In this document: one piece after another, positions 1 through 13,145 of the stretch | How positions within the stretch are numbered: the stretch's first letter is position 1 | Layout of the letters: every line of letters begins with the position of its first letter | Assembly (NCBI GenBank): GCA_947179485.1 | Contig: OX359246.1 | Span: 8,184,001-8,248,000, forward strand | From: Allacma fusca | Taxonomy: Eukaryota; Arthropoda; Collembola; Symphypleona; Sminthuridae | DNA: 64,000 bases | Direction of reading: 5' to 3' | Notes under the pieces: model-generated | What the model saw: only the letters and a program-made list of their open reading frames with translations | What the model was told of the DNA's origin: nothing | The model's database searches: none | Position numbers and translations under genes: made by a program

Positions 1-430
1 AGTTGAAACGTCATTTCAAAACTGAAGATCTGGACAACGTAGAGTCTTTGATGCGGAATAAAATTGAGGAAACTTTCAGTCAGGAACTTACTGGAGGTAG
101 ACTTGTTGTGTTCTCTTATGAAGAATGATGTTCTTATTCCTAGGTTCAGTGTATTGGTAATGGCACGGCCATCAAAACTAGTGCTCTATATATTGCTCTA
201 TTTGTTTTGCAGGCGAAAGTATAGCCAATAAACATGATTTCGTCCAGGCTATGATGATAATTCAAATTAGTGAAGCTTCCCAGTTTTGTGCTCGGAATGT
301 AATACTACATTTTATTTACAAAATATCTTAAATCCAGTGATTGTGAGCTGATATTATATTTAATGTGAAATGTTGTTTCATTTAGGTTTGCAAATTGGAT
401 GCATCCAGGAACGAAAATGCTCGACTGTAG
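1..430 (+). CDS. 3' end of a copy of the array family (cut by window edge)
   Basis: Last three exons of a family member whose 5' part lies outside the window: exon 6 tail 1-96, exon 7 213-298, exon 8 386-430 with stop TAG. Splice sites and phases (phase 1 after exon 6, phase 0 after exon 7) match the intact copies. The reading frame is open. It keeps the motif LMRNKIEE in exon 6 and ends in ENARL, like the copy at 10901-12717, its closest relative in the window. An AATAAA polyadenylation signal lies at about 489-494. Function unknown; whether the whole gene is intact cannot be seen here. Confidence 0.8.
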
Positions 431-740
431 AAAATATTATACACATGTTCTGAATCCCATCTTGTGTCCTCAAACCAACTTCATTTAAAATAAATGTAAT
501 TTATTTAGTGTCGTTACCTGTCCTACATGTGAATCCTTTCTCATTTCTTTGTGATCAAAAGGGCTCACTACTGCAAATACAAACAAAATTATAAAAACAA
601 TTTGCCCTTCATGTAATTACAAAAATATCATCACATATAAAACATCATTATACTCCAGATTTTGGCAAATATTGCCTCCATAAATCCGTTGAAATGAAGT
701 CAGTAAATGTTATAAAGTATACATGCAGGGATTCACACTA
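1..740 (+). repeat. Segmental duplicate of 12283-13020
   Basis: The sequence from exon 6 through exon 8 and about 300 bp of 3' flank is near-identical by eye to 12283-13020, including non-coding text such as the run around 600-660. The two array units therefore arose by a fairly recent duplication of a block that includes flanking DNA. Confidence 0.8.
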
Positions 741-829
741 GAATGTGTCCTTTTTGAAATATATTTGCGTCTTTGTTTAGTATTCTTCCGAGAAGACTAA
801 AACTCTGCCAGAATCAAGATATTCTTGAA

Positions 830-1005
830 GGCTATTATGATACTTCAAATTGGTGATGCTTTTAAGGAAACTGCAAGGAATGTAATACTCATTTTTGGTT
901 TACAAAATGTCTTGCATCCATTGAGTTGCTAATATATTTAAATGACTTCGTTTCTTTCAGGTTTGCAAATTGGACGCATCCAGGAAAGAAAATTCTGGAG
1001 TGTAG
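830..1005 (+). pseudogene. Exon 7-8 fossil of the array family
   Basis: Only the end of exon 7 (about 830-881, followed by GTAATA) and a complete exon 8 (961-1005, ending GGAGTGTAG) remain. Both align to the intact copies, and the intron between them is still bounded by GT and AG. No upstream exons are recognisable. The sequence 5' of it (about 740-830) resembles 23125-23215, so a truncated duplicate carried its flank with it. Not expected to encode protein. Confidence 0.75.
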
Positions 1006-1677
1006 GAAATATATTTTACAGATTTTCCGACAGCGTCCATATGGCGTCCCCTCAACTTGAATGTCAAATAAAATAAATAACTTTAGTTCATGCAAATAAT
1101 CGCAGTAAAGTTGAATGCTTGCTCATCCTCATTGCGATAATTTTGGGGCTCACTATATAGCGCGCAAATACAATCATAACCATTAATCTTAATAACAATT
1201 TCAATTTCATATGCAATAAATTAATAGCTAAAAAAGTTAAAACAGAAGTTGCTTTTGCGCCCTCAAAAGTTAAAAACAAGTTTTCTGGTTGGATTTGTCA
1301 AAGGAATCAATATTCTGTTACTCAAAATGATGAAAACGCTTGAAACGACGAAAAGCAACGCTACGATATGTGTTAGCTGTTTTAGCTTTTTTAGCTATTA
1401 ATTTATTTCCAACTTTTTGATTCAAAAGCACAGATTACAATGGTATCCAATGCTAAGGGGAAAAACGATTTTCACGTCCAGTAATGTTAACAACACAGGA
1501 AAACAAATTATTTATTTCAACCATCAACAATATTAAACTAAAATATTCCTATATATATAAGCTCTGGATAATTTCCATTCCATGCCTGTTGGTTAACATT
1601 AGTTGTTCAATATCAGTTGCATATCCCGACCCCGACGGTGCTTTCAGTTTGAGGGAATTATTATGGCTTGCTTAGAT

Positions 1678-2391
1678 TGCCGGTGTCCGTTTGAAATCAC
1701 CTTCGTTCATCCTTCAGAAGGGGAACCGTTTCCAATTACCCGTTCCTTCATTGTTCAGTAAAATGAAGCCTTCTGAATATTTACCCATCCTTCGCCCTTC
1801 CTTCATTCAAATCCTACTATAATCCTTCTTTCAGACTTCAAAAATATTTAAATGCCCTTCATGCGTTACCTTCCTTCCATGTTCATTCAACACAAGTCAC
1901 AAAATCAGAGCTTTAAAATTCAAACTGCTTACCGCTGAAAAACTAATAATATTAACTGCAATTATTATTGCAGAGTATCAGTATTACTTAATGTACAGTG
2001 AAGGGAATAGAATGCTTACATGCTCCGGGTATCACGCTGCCATTGTGAGATAAGTTTTTCTAGAACAACATTAAGTAGGTCCACCAGAAAAATGTTTTTC
2101 AGTTGAGTAGCAGTGTACGTATGTATATATAATACGGTGTACGTATATGCACTTTAGTTACGGAAGGATTTTTTCTAAAATATAGGAAATGGGATTACTA
2201 GTTCCAACTTCCAACGGCGTTCGAAGGCTGTAAAATTAACATGCTCCTTCGCATTCGATTATTTCTGCAAAGAGCAGAGGCCTTCGTGCAGCCTTCCTTC
2301 CGCTCCCTTCATAATTGCCAAAGCTAACGCTTAATTCGTTCAAAGAAGCCTTTTTTGAAGGAAATCCTTCGAGAGATAGACACCTCTGGAT
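1678..2391. repeat. CCTTC-rich inverted-repeat element
   Basis: A stretch full of CCTTC and GAAGG iterations. Its ends are loosely inverted (GGTGTC near 1682, GACACC near 2383). No exact target duplication was found. It probably belongs to the same class of non-autonomous elements as 3150-4290 but is older. No gene is seen between 1005 and 3150. Confidence 0.4.
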
Positions 2392-3149
2392 TGTAGCATA
2401 TATTATGCAGATACGTCTGCTTAGCTGAATAGCATTAAGTTTAGGATTTTAATAATTTTTTTAATAGACGAATATGCATTATAAATTTGTTATCGTTTAG
2501 ATTGCAAGAATTTATGAAATTTATTAATTTTAATATTTATTGTTCAGAAAGTTAAAAATGTTGTTGACAATGATTGTTAAGGAAAACTATATTTAAGGGC
2601 TGATACCTTAAAGATCACAGTACCAAATTTTTATACTAAGGTCCTAGTTACGAAAGTCACCCTCATGAAAAATTTCAAAATCAGGGATTTCGTCCATGAA
2701 ACAGGGATTGCATCCTGTTGAAAATCCCTGGAAAAGGGAAAAATGCAGACATCGGAATTGATCAACAACGAAATCTTACTTACATTTGCTGTTACGGGTG
2801 CAAAATTCCTGTCACAACCGACTTTGTGATCCAGTGCCACTACGTTTTCCTGGACAGTATGTTGCTCATACAAATATTTTGCACAACAAATATTTATATT
2901 TGGTCAATTCAGTGTTTAGAGGCTCGGTGATGGTTCAAACGTATTCAATAGCATAAGCGGATCTCAAATGATGTTTTTTTAAAAGTCGGCATACAAGATT
3001 TCTAGGAATGTATTTTTAAATGGTCAAAACCAGGCCAGGTATTCGATCGGTTTAAAAGCATTTATTTAAGTTCCTAGTGTGTCATTGAAGAAGTTTGAAT
3101 CATCACCGAACCTCTAATGATAGAATTTACCAAATAGCCTGGGCGTACC

Positions 3150-4290
3150 TAGGGTATGTCGATTTGAAAATGCCCGGCATTTTGGGCAACTCGCCCGCCC
3201 AAAATGCCAGGGCATTTTGGGCATTTTCATTTCAGGGCGAGGGCAGATTGGGCATTTTGGGCAGAATCGTGGAATATAATAGAACAATCTATACAATTTG
3301 ACAATGAATTTGAAAATTTCTTTGTAATTTTGGAGAAAAAGCGTTCGAAATTATCTTGAAAATTTTATTCTGTATGTCATTATTTTGACGAAGTTAGTTC
3401 AACCGGTGATGAAATACGTTTGGATATCATAGGTCATATTGAACATTACAATTTGTGAAACACCTGTACAGTACACGATACGGCTATAAATTAAAATATT
3501 CTAGGAACTATTTTTCCAAACTGCAGACGATGTAAAATGAACCTCCACCATCCTGGGAATATTCACATACCCCTATGCATGTATGTATATTACTGTGATC
3601 AGAAATGTCTTTTCGGCTATTTGAACCCATACGGTAATTGCTTTATACACTATAAAACTACAAACAACAATATTTGGGTGACCCGTATGGAGGATGTATA
3701 TTGGTTTCTACTCGAGCCATTTTTGACTGATCGTTGCAAACTGCAGACAATAGTTATGTAGAATAAAAGGAGTATAAAATTCAGCTACATCACCCATTTA
3801 AATTTTGACTGATCCATTACCATCAGATTTTTACTTTAGGAGTTCGTACTTCAAAAGAAAATAGTACTTCTGCCCGCCCGTCCGTAACGCATATGGAAAT
3901 TTATTTCATATTATTGTTTACGCAGAAATTTACTTTCGTAGAATAAATAAATGATATCACCTCATGTCAATGAAATTAAATTGATTTGACTGTTTTTGCC
4001 ATTAAAATATGCGCGAAGAAGCGAATAACCAGACATTCACATTTGTAACTTACCCTTGGCTGGGCTTTCATGCATTTGGAGGGATATTCTGAATACAAGT
4101 ATGCTAGTAAACCAATTTTGGTGCCATGAAAATGCCAAAAATGCCCAACTTGCCCTGCCCAAAATGCCCAAAATCAGGGCATTTTCAAAAGCTGCCCACA
4201 TGCCCAGTTTTTGGGCTTGTGGGCAGGCATTTTGGGCATTTTCAGCTGGGCGGGCAAATACTGCAGGGCATTTTCAATCGACATACCCTA
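3150..4290. mobile_element. hAT-like non-autonomous element, TSD GGCGTACC
   Basis: The ends are inverted repeats beginning TAGGGTATGTCGA and ending TCGACATACCCTA. The element is flanked by an exact 8-bp duplication GGCGTACC (3142-3149 and 4291-4298), the size made by hAT transposases. Sub-terminal parts are packed with inverted GGGCATTTT iterations (3165-3265 and 4125-4275), so the two ends can fold on each other. It encodes no transposase; short ORFs inside are by-products of the iterated motif. Confidence 0.8.
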
Positions 4291-4362
4291 GGCGTACCAC
4301 ATCCCTTCCCTTTTAGGATCTCCGGTCATTAAGATTAAGGGAAAATCCTGCTAGCAGTACTT

Positions 4363-4690
4363 ATGCCTGATCTACACTACATTAAATGTAATAATGTACG
4401 AACTACGAAACGTAAAAGTAGCAATAGAGATGGCGCTTGTATTGCATCAGCGAATCGTTTTTGTATTGTATCAAAAACCAGCTTGGATATTATGCAAGAG
4501 ATCATCGCAGAAGATAACTACACAAAAACATTTATTATATTCCTTGTCAATTCTTTTCTGCGAACTCAAGACATAAAATCTAATACAATTATTGTCATAT
4601 GCAACCCTTTGACAACCCACATTATTGCATCGCAACAATTCATCACAAAATCTTCCAATTTCGAAAGTTTCGCTTTCCTGTACCAGCCAG
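4363..4690. repeat. Dispersed repeat shared with 34700-34985
   Basis: About 320 bp matching 34700-34985 over most of its length, including the segment around TTATTATATTCCTTGTCAAT and a shared end GAAAGTTT-CACTTTCCT or its variant. ORFs of 60-110 codons across it (both strands) are not conserved between the two copies, so it is treated as non-coding. Confidence 0.55.
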
Positions 4691-5067
4691 CGTAAATTCA
4701 TCGGGATCGAACGGATGTTTTTTCGTTTCGTTCAATCATGCCTTAAATTTCTGATTCTAGGAATAAGAGTTTTGGCTAACGTTTTATATATTTTAATTTG
4801 CACTACATTGCAGTAAAAATGCTGACGAATAAGATAATTAACACCATTTTATTATTTGCTTGTAAATTTAAAAAAAATAAAGTTCATACAGTAATCTGTT
4901 ACAGTAACTCGTTACAACAGTATTCTGGAGTGCACTATTTTGTAGACCGTCCATTTCAGTTGGATTGTGTACAATTGCAATTCATTCGAGGGCATATTTT
5001 AATTGTGCTAAGCAGCATATAAAATGCTTTATTGGTAATGATGGTTTTGATTGAATAACTATTGAAT

Positions 5068-5256
5068 TTCACCAAGGTGTATTCTGTAAACAAGCATAAA
5101 AACCTATTTCAAGGCTTTTATTCTAATTTATCACTGACAAGAATTTAAAGTCTCATTTCAAATCTAACGTATGTATAAACACGTTTGCGTTTCGAGATGC
5201 GGTTTTATTCCATTCCTGTCTCTTCCTTATATGTTATAATATTTTTCCTTTTCGTG
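5068..5256 (+). pseudogene. Promoter and exon 1 fossil of the array family
   Basis: A recognisable core promoter (TTCACCAAGGTG at 5068-5079, then a decayed TATA at about 5097) precedes a degraded exon 1 starting at ATG 5197. Text such as TTATTCCATTCCTGTC and ATAATATTTTTCC matches the signal-peptide exon of intact copies. No exons 2-8 follow before the next complete gene at 6181. It is a dead 5' end left by unequal exchange or deletion. Confidence 0.65.
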
Positions 5257-6067
5257 GTTTTAAGTAAATAGTTCAGGAAAACGTTTTGGTAACATTGCAG
5301 GCCAATCCAGTTAACTTGTTGTAATTTGGGTTCAGAACATAGTCGCAGGTCAGTGGGTTTTGGTAAGATTACAAAAAATTGAAAAGGAAATCATTAAATG
5401 TCATATTACCGAACCCGTCAAAACTAGAGCAGTTGCAGCAACACATTTTATTCGAGAAGAAAGTTTCCGTCACATTTATTAAATTTTGCTTGTAGTGAAA
5501 AGTTACAAGTTTGTATTTTACAGCTTGAGAATACCCTCCATGGCCTGTTACACTGTTTCTGGGTCATACAAACGACATTAGCTGTCATGTGATTCCGGGG
5601 TCAAAAGATGAGCATGAGATCATTCGTTAATATTTAATTTTCTGGAGGCAGCATTTTAGATACACTCATTTTCAGCTTGCCGATTACCATAAGTTTTGTT
5701 ATATCTATTTTGGTATATCATGACCACATTTAATCCCGATTGGAAGCATACACTTAAAAAAGACACTGCAATGAGCCCTATATGCTTTCGTAATGTTACT
5801 TATAGCAATTAATAATTGAATGCTTAGTGAGTCGACTAATTTCCAAAATTGACATTTTCCACAATATATAATATAATGTTATAATAATAATTCCAAGCGT
5901 TTATGGAAACTGAACAATCCTAAGCAATTGTGGAAAATGCAAGTTGTCACTTCAGTGCTTCCATATCAAAAAGGGGTACATTTTATATAGAAACTCATAC
6001 AAAGGGATTGCATTAAATGTTAAATTACTGGTATACAGTCGTGCATTTGCTTGACTGACTCTTGATC

Positions 6068-6105
6068 TTCACCAAGGTGAAGTACTTTGTGAATGAGTAT
6101 AAAAA
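6068..6105 (+). promoter_or_regulatory. Core promoter: palindrome plus TATA box
   Basis: TTCACCAAGGTGAA at 6068-6081 followed by TATAAAAA at 6098, spacing 16 bp. This arrangement recurs upstream of nearly every copy in the array and lies about 85 bp before the ATG at 6181. Confidence 0.75.
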
Positions 6106-6180
6106 CCGTTCCCAGGTTTTTTCAGTACAATTATGAACAACCATTAAAAAATCTGAATCCATTTGTTACGTTCCGACACG

Positions 6181-8569
6181 ATGGTATCATTCCACTGCCT
6201 TCTGATCGTTATAATATTGTTCCCTTTTGCGGTAAGTTCATTGATAATAATAAAATTATTGATAATAAGGCACCAATCGTGGGAAACACTTTTGAATTGT
6301 ATTCGAAAATAATTTTTTAATTAAATTGAATTCCTGAATATTGTAATCATTATTCATACTTTTAATTTTCCTGACGTAATGATACATGAATTTCTAAATT
6401 TAAAAATATTTACTTCAATTATTACAAACTACAATTAGCTTGGCAGGGACAACCTCAACTGTGCTAATACAACTGGATTTCATAATTGGGAATTATGTTG
6501 TGGTGATGATATTTACTTTATGCGAGATCACATTGAGGCAATGGACTCTTGTGACGTCGAACCCCAAAATGCAACTTTAAAATTTGCGGATTCCGCAGTA
6601 AGTTTTTGGGATTTGTGTGTTTAGGAATTTAGTTAGTTGTACAGATGAAGGTAATTATTTAGAAAAATTCTAAATCTTTCAGTGGCTTGCCTATGACTGC
6701 AACGTAAGGAAACGGCTTAACTCCTCTGATCTAACGCCGAAATCTTACTTTAACTTGGTGTTACGTGGCCGCAATTCCAGTCAGAGCCTGCTTTGGAAAA
6801 CATTGACATCCCAAAATAATATTTACAAAACTTCAGCTGGTGAAGGCGAATATGACAGGATTCAAGCTATAAAATCGTATCGAAATGAATTTTTGAAATC
6901 TGCTGAGCAGGTCTGGTACATCGTTTGTACTTCCAAATCTTTCTAAACAAAAGTCGCTTACAAGACACTGTCAGCTAACAAATAGTGCATTTGTTTCAGG
7001 TGTGTGTCTTTGGGGACGCGGAATCCAATTTAGGGAAATCAGGACTAAGTAAGGTGATTATGCCGATACCAGGGGTCCACATTTTTCCAATATGAGTTGA
7101 AAGGACTTCGTGGCAATACCAATGATTTTATAATATTTTATCTTAGATGAGAGATATTAAAACTAATAATTTAATGATTTGATATTCTGTCCATAGACAA
7201 CCTTGGATTTTAAACAAAGATTTTTCAACACCCAATTTGCTATTGAGTGTAATGAAGAAATGTTACCCCATTCTGCCTATTTTGCTGGGAGATCCGACAG
7301 TGACTCATCTTACCAGCATTACATGAAATGTAAAGAGGAATTTAATCATACACTAGGGGTTGCTACTTTCGAAAGACATACTTACAGCATTGTAAGTTTT
7401 TTTTGATGGGGACGGTTTTCGTTTTTACGCGTTAATTCCTAAATACTTCGTGTCGAATTTTATACTACATTCATATAGCTTCACAAATTAAACTAGAAAA
7501 TTACATGCATTTTTGTTCTTTTTTGTTTCCAGTTCAGAATGTGTCGAGTAATAGGTTCACGTTTTGACAGAATACAAGCAGAAATCAGAAAGCCGTCGAT
7601 AGATTTCGAAACTATTGCCAGAATCATCTGCCCTGGATTTTGGTCCAAATGGGTCAAAAATTCCGTTGTAGATTCCATCCTTGAGAGGTTGAATCAAGAA
7701 TTCAAAGCTGAAAATCTGCAAAACCTGGAGTCTTTGATGCGAAACAAAGTTGAGGAGAAGATCAATCTCGAGCTTTCTCAAGGTATGCATAATTTGAATT
7801 CATAATATTACTGGGTACGAGTAGATAGTACAAGAGTAAATGGAGAAGGTTAAAAGGTTAGACAGCGGTCCAATTTACCGGGCTTTCAATGACGCTAAAA
7901 AAAGAAAAATTTCAATAGGGGTTCCCGAAATTGACTTGAACTAGCTTCATCGGGAGCGTATAAAGTAAATTATTTTCAGACATGAGAAAAAAGTTCATAC
8001 AAAAATATGAGTTTGTTAACTTCCAGCCAGACCCATTTGTTATATCTACAAGTACTCGAGGAACTACAGGACACTAATAGAATCTGAGGTATAGGTACAC
8101 GTTTCGAGTACATTACCCATACGGTTAAATTGTGGGTGCATGTACTTTAGTTTATTGTTAATTTCAAGTATTGGGCAAAGGTACTGAACCAGTTGGTACG
8201 TGCAAGAGTACAAGGTTTCTATACCCAGTTCGAGTACTCGGTTGAGTCATGAAAAAATTATACTAAACTTTTTAATTCTATTTTTTCTTACGGCTTGATT
8301 AAATTTAGGGAATTATTCCAGTATTACTTGATGTGTTTTATTATCCGATTTATTTTACAGACGAAAGATTAACCAACAAACGTGAAGTCGTACAGGCTAT
8401 AATGGTCCTTCAAATTGCGGATGTTTTTGTGAAAACTTCAAATAATGTAATATTCATTTTTATTAACAAAATCCGTTAAAATGTTTCGCATGTTAATATG
8501 TTTATTGTACTTCGTTTCTTTCAGATTTGTAGATTTGATGCAAACAAGAAGGAAAGTGTTGGAGTGTAG
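6181..8569 (+). CDS. Array family member 1: secreted cysteine-rich protein, intact
   Basis: Eight exons: 6181-6231, 6439-6597, 6683-6910, 7000-7053, 7197-7391, 7533-7782, 8361-8446, 8525-8569. They give an open frame of 355 residues. Exon 1 is a signal peptide (MVSFHCLLIVIILFPFA). Exon 2 has an NC, a CC pair and SCDVEP. Exon 3 starts WLAYDCNVRKRL. Exon 5 holds CNEEMLPHSAYFA and a second Cys. Exon 6 holds the Trp-rich FWSKWVKNSV and LMRNKVEEK; the last exon adds a final Cys. Sequons such as NSS suggest glycosylation. The exon 4 donor (AAGGTGATT) is weak, but it is the only one that keeps the 54-bp length and phase seen in paralogues. I do not recognise the family. An extracellular, disulphide-rich protein is inferred; function unknown. 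Confidence 0.85.
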
Positions 8570-10760
8570 GGAATATTAAACGCATTCTGGTGTAGATATC
8601 TCAACTTGTGTCCTCAATAACTTCCTATAAAATAATTTAATTTAAATTAATGTTAATACTATAGTAATTACCTGTTGTAAAGACGGATGTTGGCGCATGC
8701 TCTGAGACTAATTCAATCAAAATTATAATAAATTAAACATTGAAATTTGACTTGCACAGACGAAATTTAAATGTTTTAACGTTCAAGATACTAGACTCAA
8801 GGACGTTCTCATGTCCTCATAAGTAAGTATAGTATTTCTTTGCACTGTACTTATGTATGTCGTATGTCCTATGAAACTTTCAAATGGCTGATATTATCTT
8901 GGCAATGTACTTAGCTTGTTTCTCTGGCTTCTAGGTTCTGTGACGGGCAGAGGCCTACGACCTTTTTCCTTGCAAAGTACTTCATAGGTCTATAATAAAA
9001 GGATTTTATCATTTTAATCGCTTTAAGCGAAAACTTAATTGTTCCTGACAGTCCGTAGTAACATTTATTATTTAGTTTTAAAATGTAAATTAATGTATTG
9101 TGGGGCGTTGTGGTTGTTATGATAATAAATCAAATTTAATAAACATTATTCCTGTTATAAGTTAAATGCTGCATGTTGCCTCGTTTTATGGTAAGACGAC
9201 GGCTAACCAATCATCAACATAATTGATAAACGATTCGGAAAAATGAAATTTCAAAGAAATCTAACGGGTTGCGGTTTCCTCTTTAGAAATAATGGACGTT
9301 GTTGTTGAAGCTATTTTTGTTGGCGAGACAAGCTTAATGTTCCTGGTTTTGTCATTTTGGTACATAGCTCTGCTGGTAAAGGTAGTTTGGTGTCTGGCTT
9401 TGTCGGTACTGTGCATAATTTTGTTTGCGTGATCAGTTTGATCCATGGATTTGTTGACATATTTGATGTTTTAGGTTTGGTCAATGTGGCCAGCGGTTTG
9501 CCCAGTTTTGTTCATTATTCTGTTCACATCGTCAGTTTTGTTTAATTGATAACACTACCGGGGTTTGGCTTTCTCAGTTTTGTAGGACAACCAAACTATT
9601 GGACCGATTTTGTGCAATTGGTCCGTTTTGAAAATAGTAGACCTTCATCAATATAACAAGAAATTTAGCAAAAAAAATTAATTGAATATTTCCTATATAG
9701 GCTAGACAGTGCAAATTTTATAAACCGGGCCCTTTCATTTTAAGAATATACCGATTTCCTAATCATTGAAATAATTCGCCGTCTCCAATGTGTAAATGCA
9801 GAAATTTGAGGATATCTGTAGATTTATCAGTGTCATATTTTCTTAATGAACAAACACTCCCGGATTTTCCATTTATTGTATTATGTTGAGCTCATTTCAC
9901 AAATTTACGTTACAAAATGTGAAATTAGACAATTTGTAACACATTTGAAATTTAGAAAATTTGTGCAAAAAATAATGTTAGCAGTACTGACTGGTATATG
10001 TTCAAATATTTTATTGAATTCAGTGGAACAGTTCTGGAGAAAACAAAGATTTTTTTGGGTTTTAATTTTTATGTACGAACACGCGGGCCGATTTCAACCA
10101 ATAACGAACTCATTCGAAGAAGTTACCTAAAGAATGTTCACAAAAAATTTGAGCAAAATTAATCGAGCATTTTTGGAGAAAAAATGTGGGAAGCACAGCT
10201 TTTTTTTTACGCCCGAACACTCCAACCGATTTCAACCAATAACGAAATCATACGAGTTTTCGACCTACAAAATGTTAACACAAATTTTGAACGAAATCAG
10301 TCCAGTAGTCGTTTTAATTTTGTTACGCCCGAACAAGCCTACCGTTTTCAACCAATTCCGAAAAATCATCTAAGTTTTTGGCCAAAAGAATGCTATCAAA
10401 AATTTTGAACGAAATCGGTCGATTAGTTTTAGAGGAAAACCGCGAAACAAACGGACCCACGGACAACACTATTTTACAGTATAAGGGGGCGGACGCAGCC
10501 CCAAAAAGTTGGCTACACCTACATTTAATAAATTTACAGAACAAAAAAATTTTACATGTTCTTTAAATGTTGAAGTACAAGTACTTTGAAATCCACAAAT
10601 TGACAATGTTTCATTACAATAATATTTTTGAGTGTTTAGTGGAACTCAAGTATAAATTTTGTAAACTCGGAGTTTGTCACGTTATTGTTTGATATCACTA
10701 GAGGACATACTTTAATAAAATTACGTATGAAATGTTGAATAGGTAGTCAAGGTTTTGCTT
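8570..10760. repeat. Intergenic DNA with degenerate tandem repeat (about 10085-10440)
   Basis: No gene seen. From about 10085 three degenerate units start with a CCGATTTCAACCAAT-like motif (10088, 10226, 10342), 115-140 bp apart. The array ends in a GGACCCACGGACAACA-like tail near 10470. ORFs of 60-94 codons across it follow the repeat and are not supported. The promoter block of the next gene begins at about 10600 with TTACAATAATATTTTTGAGTG. Confidence 0.5.
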
Positions 10761-10776
10761 AAGGGACTCTTGAACC

Positions 10777-10813
10777 TTACCAAGGTGAAGTATTCTGCAA
10801 ACGAGTATAAAAA
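10777..10813 (+). promoter_or_regulatory. Core promoter: palindrome plus TATA box
   Basis: TTACCAAGGTGAAG at 10777-10790, one change from the array consensus in the left half-site. TATAAAAA begins at 10806. It serves the gene starting at 10901. Confidence 0.75.
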
Positions 10814-10900
10814 CTGATGCCATGCTGCCTACGTATAATTATTAAGAAGAATTGATGCCTTATTTCAGAACTGAAGAACATTCTTCTACGTTTCCACATC

Positions 10901-12717
10901 ATGGCTTCATTCCACTATTTTCTACTCGTTACGACACTGCTCCCTTTTGCGGTAAAAACTTTCAATAAATAACGACTTTCCTATTATACTTGAAAGTATT
11001 TTTAAGTTCGAATATTGTAATTATACTCAAACATTTTACAAGTTCCCTGACAAAATGATACAGGAGAATCTAAGATTAAACATATACTTCAATTGAGAAT
11101 TGAATTTAGCTCGGTGGGGACAACCTTAACTGCTCCAAGATAATTAAACGGGAGGAAATTTGTTGCGATGGAGATGTTTACAGTATTGTGGAACCCATCT
11201 GGCCGGAGGAGTCTTGTAACGTCGAACCCAAAAATGAGACTTTGACATTTGCCGATTCCGCAGTGAGTACCAGGGATTTTTGTATTTAGCAATTTGATTG
11301 GATGTATCACTGAAAATAGTTGTTTTTTTCAGTGGCTTGCTTTTGACTGTAACGTTAGACAACGTCTTAACTCAACTGGTCTAACGCCGAAATCTTACTT
11401 AAATTTGCTGTTACGTGCGCGGAATTCCAGTCAGAGCCAATTTTGGGAAACGTTGAAATTCCAAAGTGAGAATTCTAAAGAGACCTTGGGTGATGACGAA
11501 TATGATAAAATTCAAGCTATAAAATTGTATCACCGTGAAAGTTTTCAAACTCTGGAGCAGGTCAGAATTGTCGTGTTAAGTCTTCAATTTTACATTCCAA
11601 AATCAGTTTCTACAAACTTTGAATTTACAAATGATGCTCCTTTTACAGATTTGTAGTTTTGGGGATGGAATTCCTACCTCTGGAAAAGCACACTTTAATT
11701 TCGTGAGTATCCTTCCTGCTAACCTTTCAATATAAATTTGAATTACTTCGTTGGAATACTAAGTGTATAATATAATGTAAACTTTATTTTAATGAGAGAT
11801 GTTAAAACTAAAGTAAATTAACTTATTTGATGCTTCATAGGCACCCACTAAATTTACAACCAGATTTTCCCGCATGCAATATTCCAGAGAGTGTAACAAC
11901 GAAACGTTACCATATGCTGGATATTTTGCTGCGACTGGCTATAGTAACGAAGGTTATGAGAATTCCAAGAAATGTGAACATGAATTTAACCAAACTCTGG
12001 GGAATCCCACTTACCACAAATTTTTTAACAGCATTGTTAGTTCTTTTGATGACGATCATTTTTTATATTTAGTTTACACGTTCTTATCTTTTAAACCGAA
12101 AACAATATATGCATTTATTTTGGCCGTTTCCAGTCCATGCTTTGTCGATCCATTGGTTCGGAAAGTTTTGACATAAAGCCGCATATCGTTAGGCCAACGT
12201 TAGATTTTGAAGGTATTGTCATGGGCTTATCTCCTACATTTTGGTCTAAATCGGTCAAGATTTCCGTTAAAAACTACATTTTGGAGGAGTTGAAACGTTA
12301 TTTCAAAACTGAAGATCTGGACGACGTGGAGTCTTTGATGCGGAACAAAATTGAGAAAAAGTTCAGTCAGGAACTTACTGCAGGTAAACAAGTTGTGTTC
12401 TCTTATGAAGAATGATGTACATACTTATTGCTAGGTTCAGTGTATAGGTAATGAATGACAAGACCATCGAAAGTAGTGCTCCATTGTTCTATTTGTTTTG
12501 CAGGTGAAAGTCAAGCCAATAAACATGAGTTCGTCCAGACTATGATGATAATTCAAATTAGTGAATTATTCCAGTTTTGTGCACGCAATGTAATACTAAA
12601 TTCTATTTACAAAATGTTTTAAATCCATTGAGCTGAGCTGATATTATATTTAATGTACGTTGTTTCATTTAGATTTGCAAATTTGACGCATCCAGGAAAG
12701 AAAATGCTCGACTGTAG
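10901..12717 (+). CDS. Array family member 2: secreted cysteine-rich protein, intact
   Basis: Exons: 10901-10951, 11110-11262, 11333-11560, 11649-11702, 11841-12035, 12134-12383, 12504-12589, 12673-12717; 353 residues, no internal stop. The signal peptide is MASFHYFLLVTTLLPFA. The mature part starts LGGDNLNC, then CC and SCNVEPKNETLTFADSA in exon 2, WLAFDCNVRQRLNSTG in exon 3, CNNETLPYAGYFA in exon 5, and PTFWSKSVKISV with LMRNKIEKK in exon 6. The C-terminus ENARL matches the partial copy at 1-430. The donor after exon 5 is GTTAGT. AATAAA lies near 12776. Secreted role inferred; function unknown. Confidence 0.85.
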
Positions 12718-13145
12718 AAAATATTATACACATGTTCTGATTCCCATCTTGAGTCCTCAAAGCAACTTCATTTAAAATAAATGTAATTTTTTCCGTATTG
12801 TTACCTGTTGTACATACGGATGCTTTCTAATTTCTTTGTGATTAAAAGAGTTCAATACTGCAAATACAAACAAAATTCTAAAAACAATTTGCCCTTCATG
12901 TACAAAAATATCATCACACATAAAACATCATTATACTCCAGAGTTTTGCAAACACTGTCTGCATAAAACCGTTGAAATGAAGTCAGTAAATGTTATAAAG
13001 TATACATGCAGGGATTTATGCGAAAAAATTATTTGAAATCCAGTCTCGACGAATGGAAAGCAAAAGAGAAACTTTTTTGCTCTACGAAAAGTTCAGATTT
13101 AGAAAATCCTTGTGGTACTTGATTATACTGGAATGTGCCCTTTTT

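Noticed and set aside
3095-4332. ORFs rich in MPKMPK- or HFGHF-type repeats
   Set aside because: Products of GGGCATTTT iterations in the sub-terminal parts of the hAT-like element.
9846-10566. Several overlapping plus-strand ORFs of 60-94 codons
   Set aside because: They follow a degenerate tandem repeat of 115-140 bp and change frame between units.
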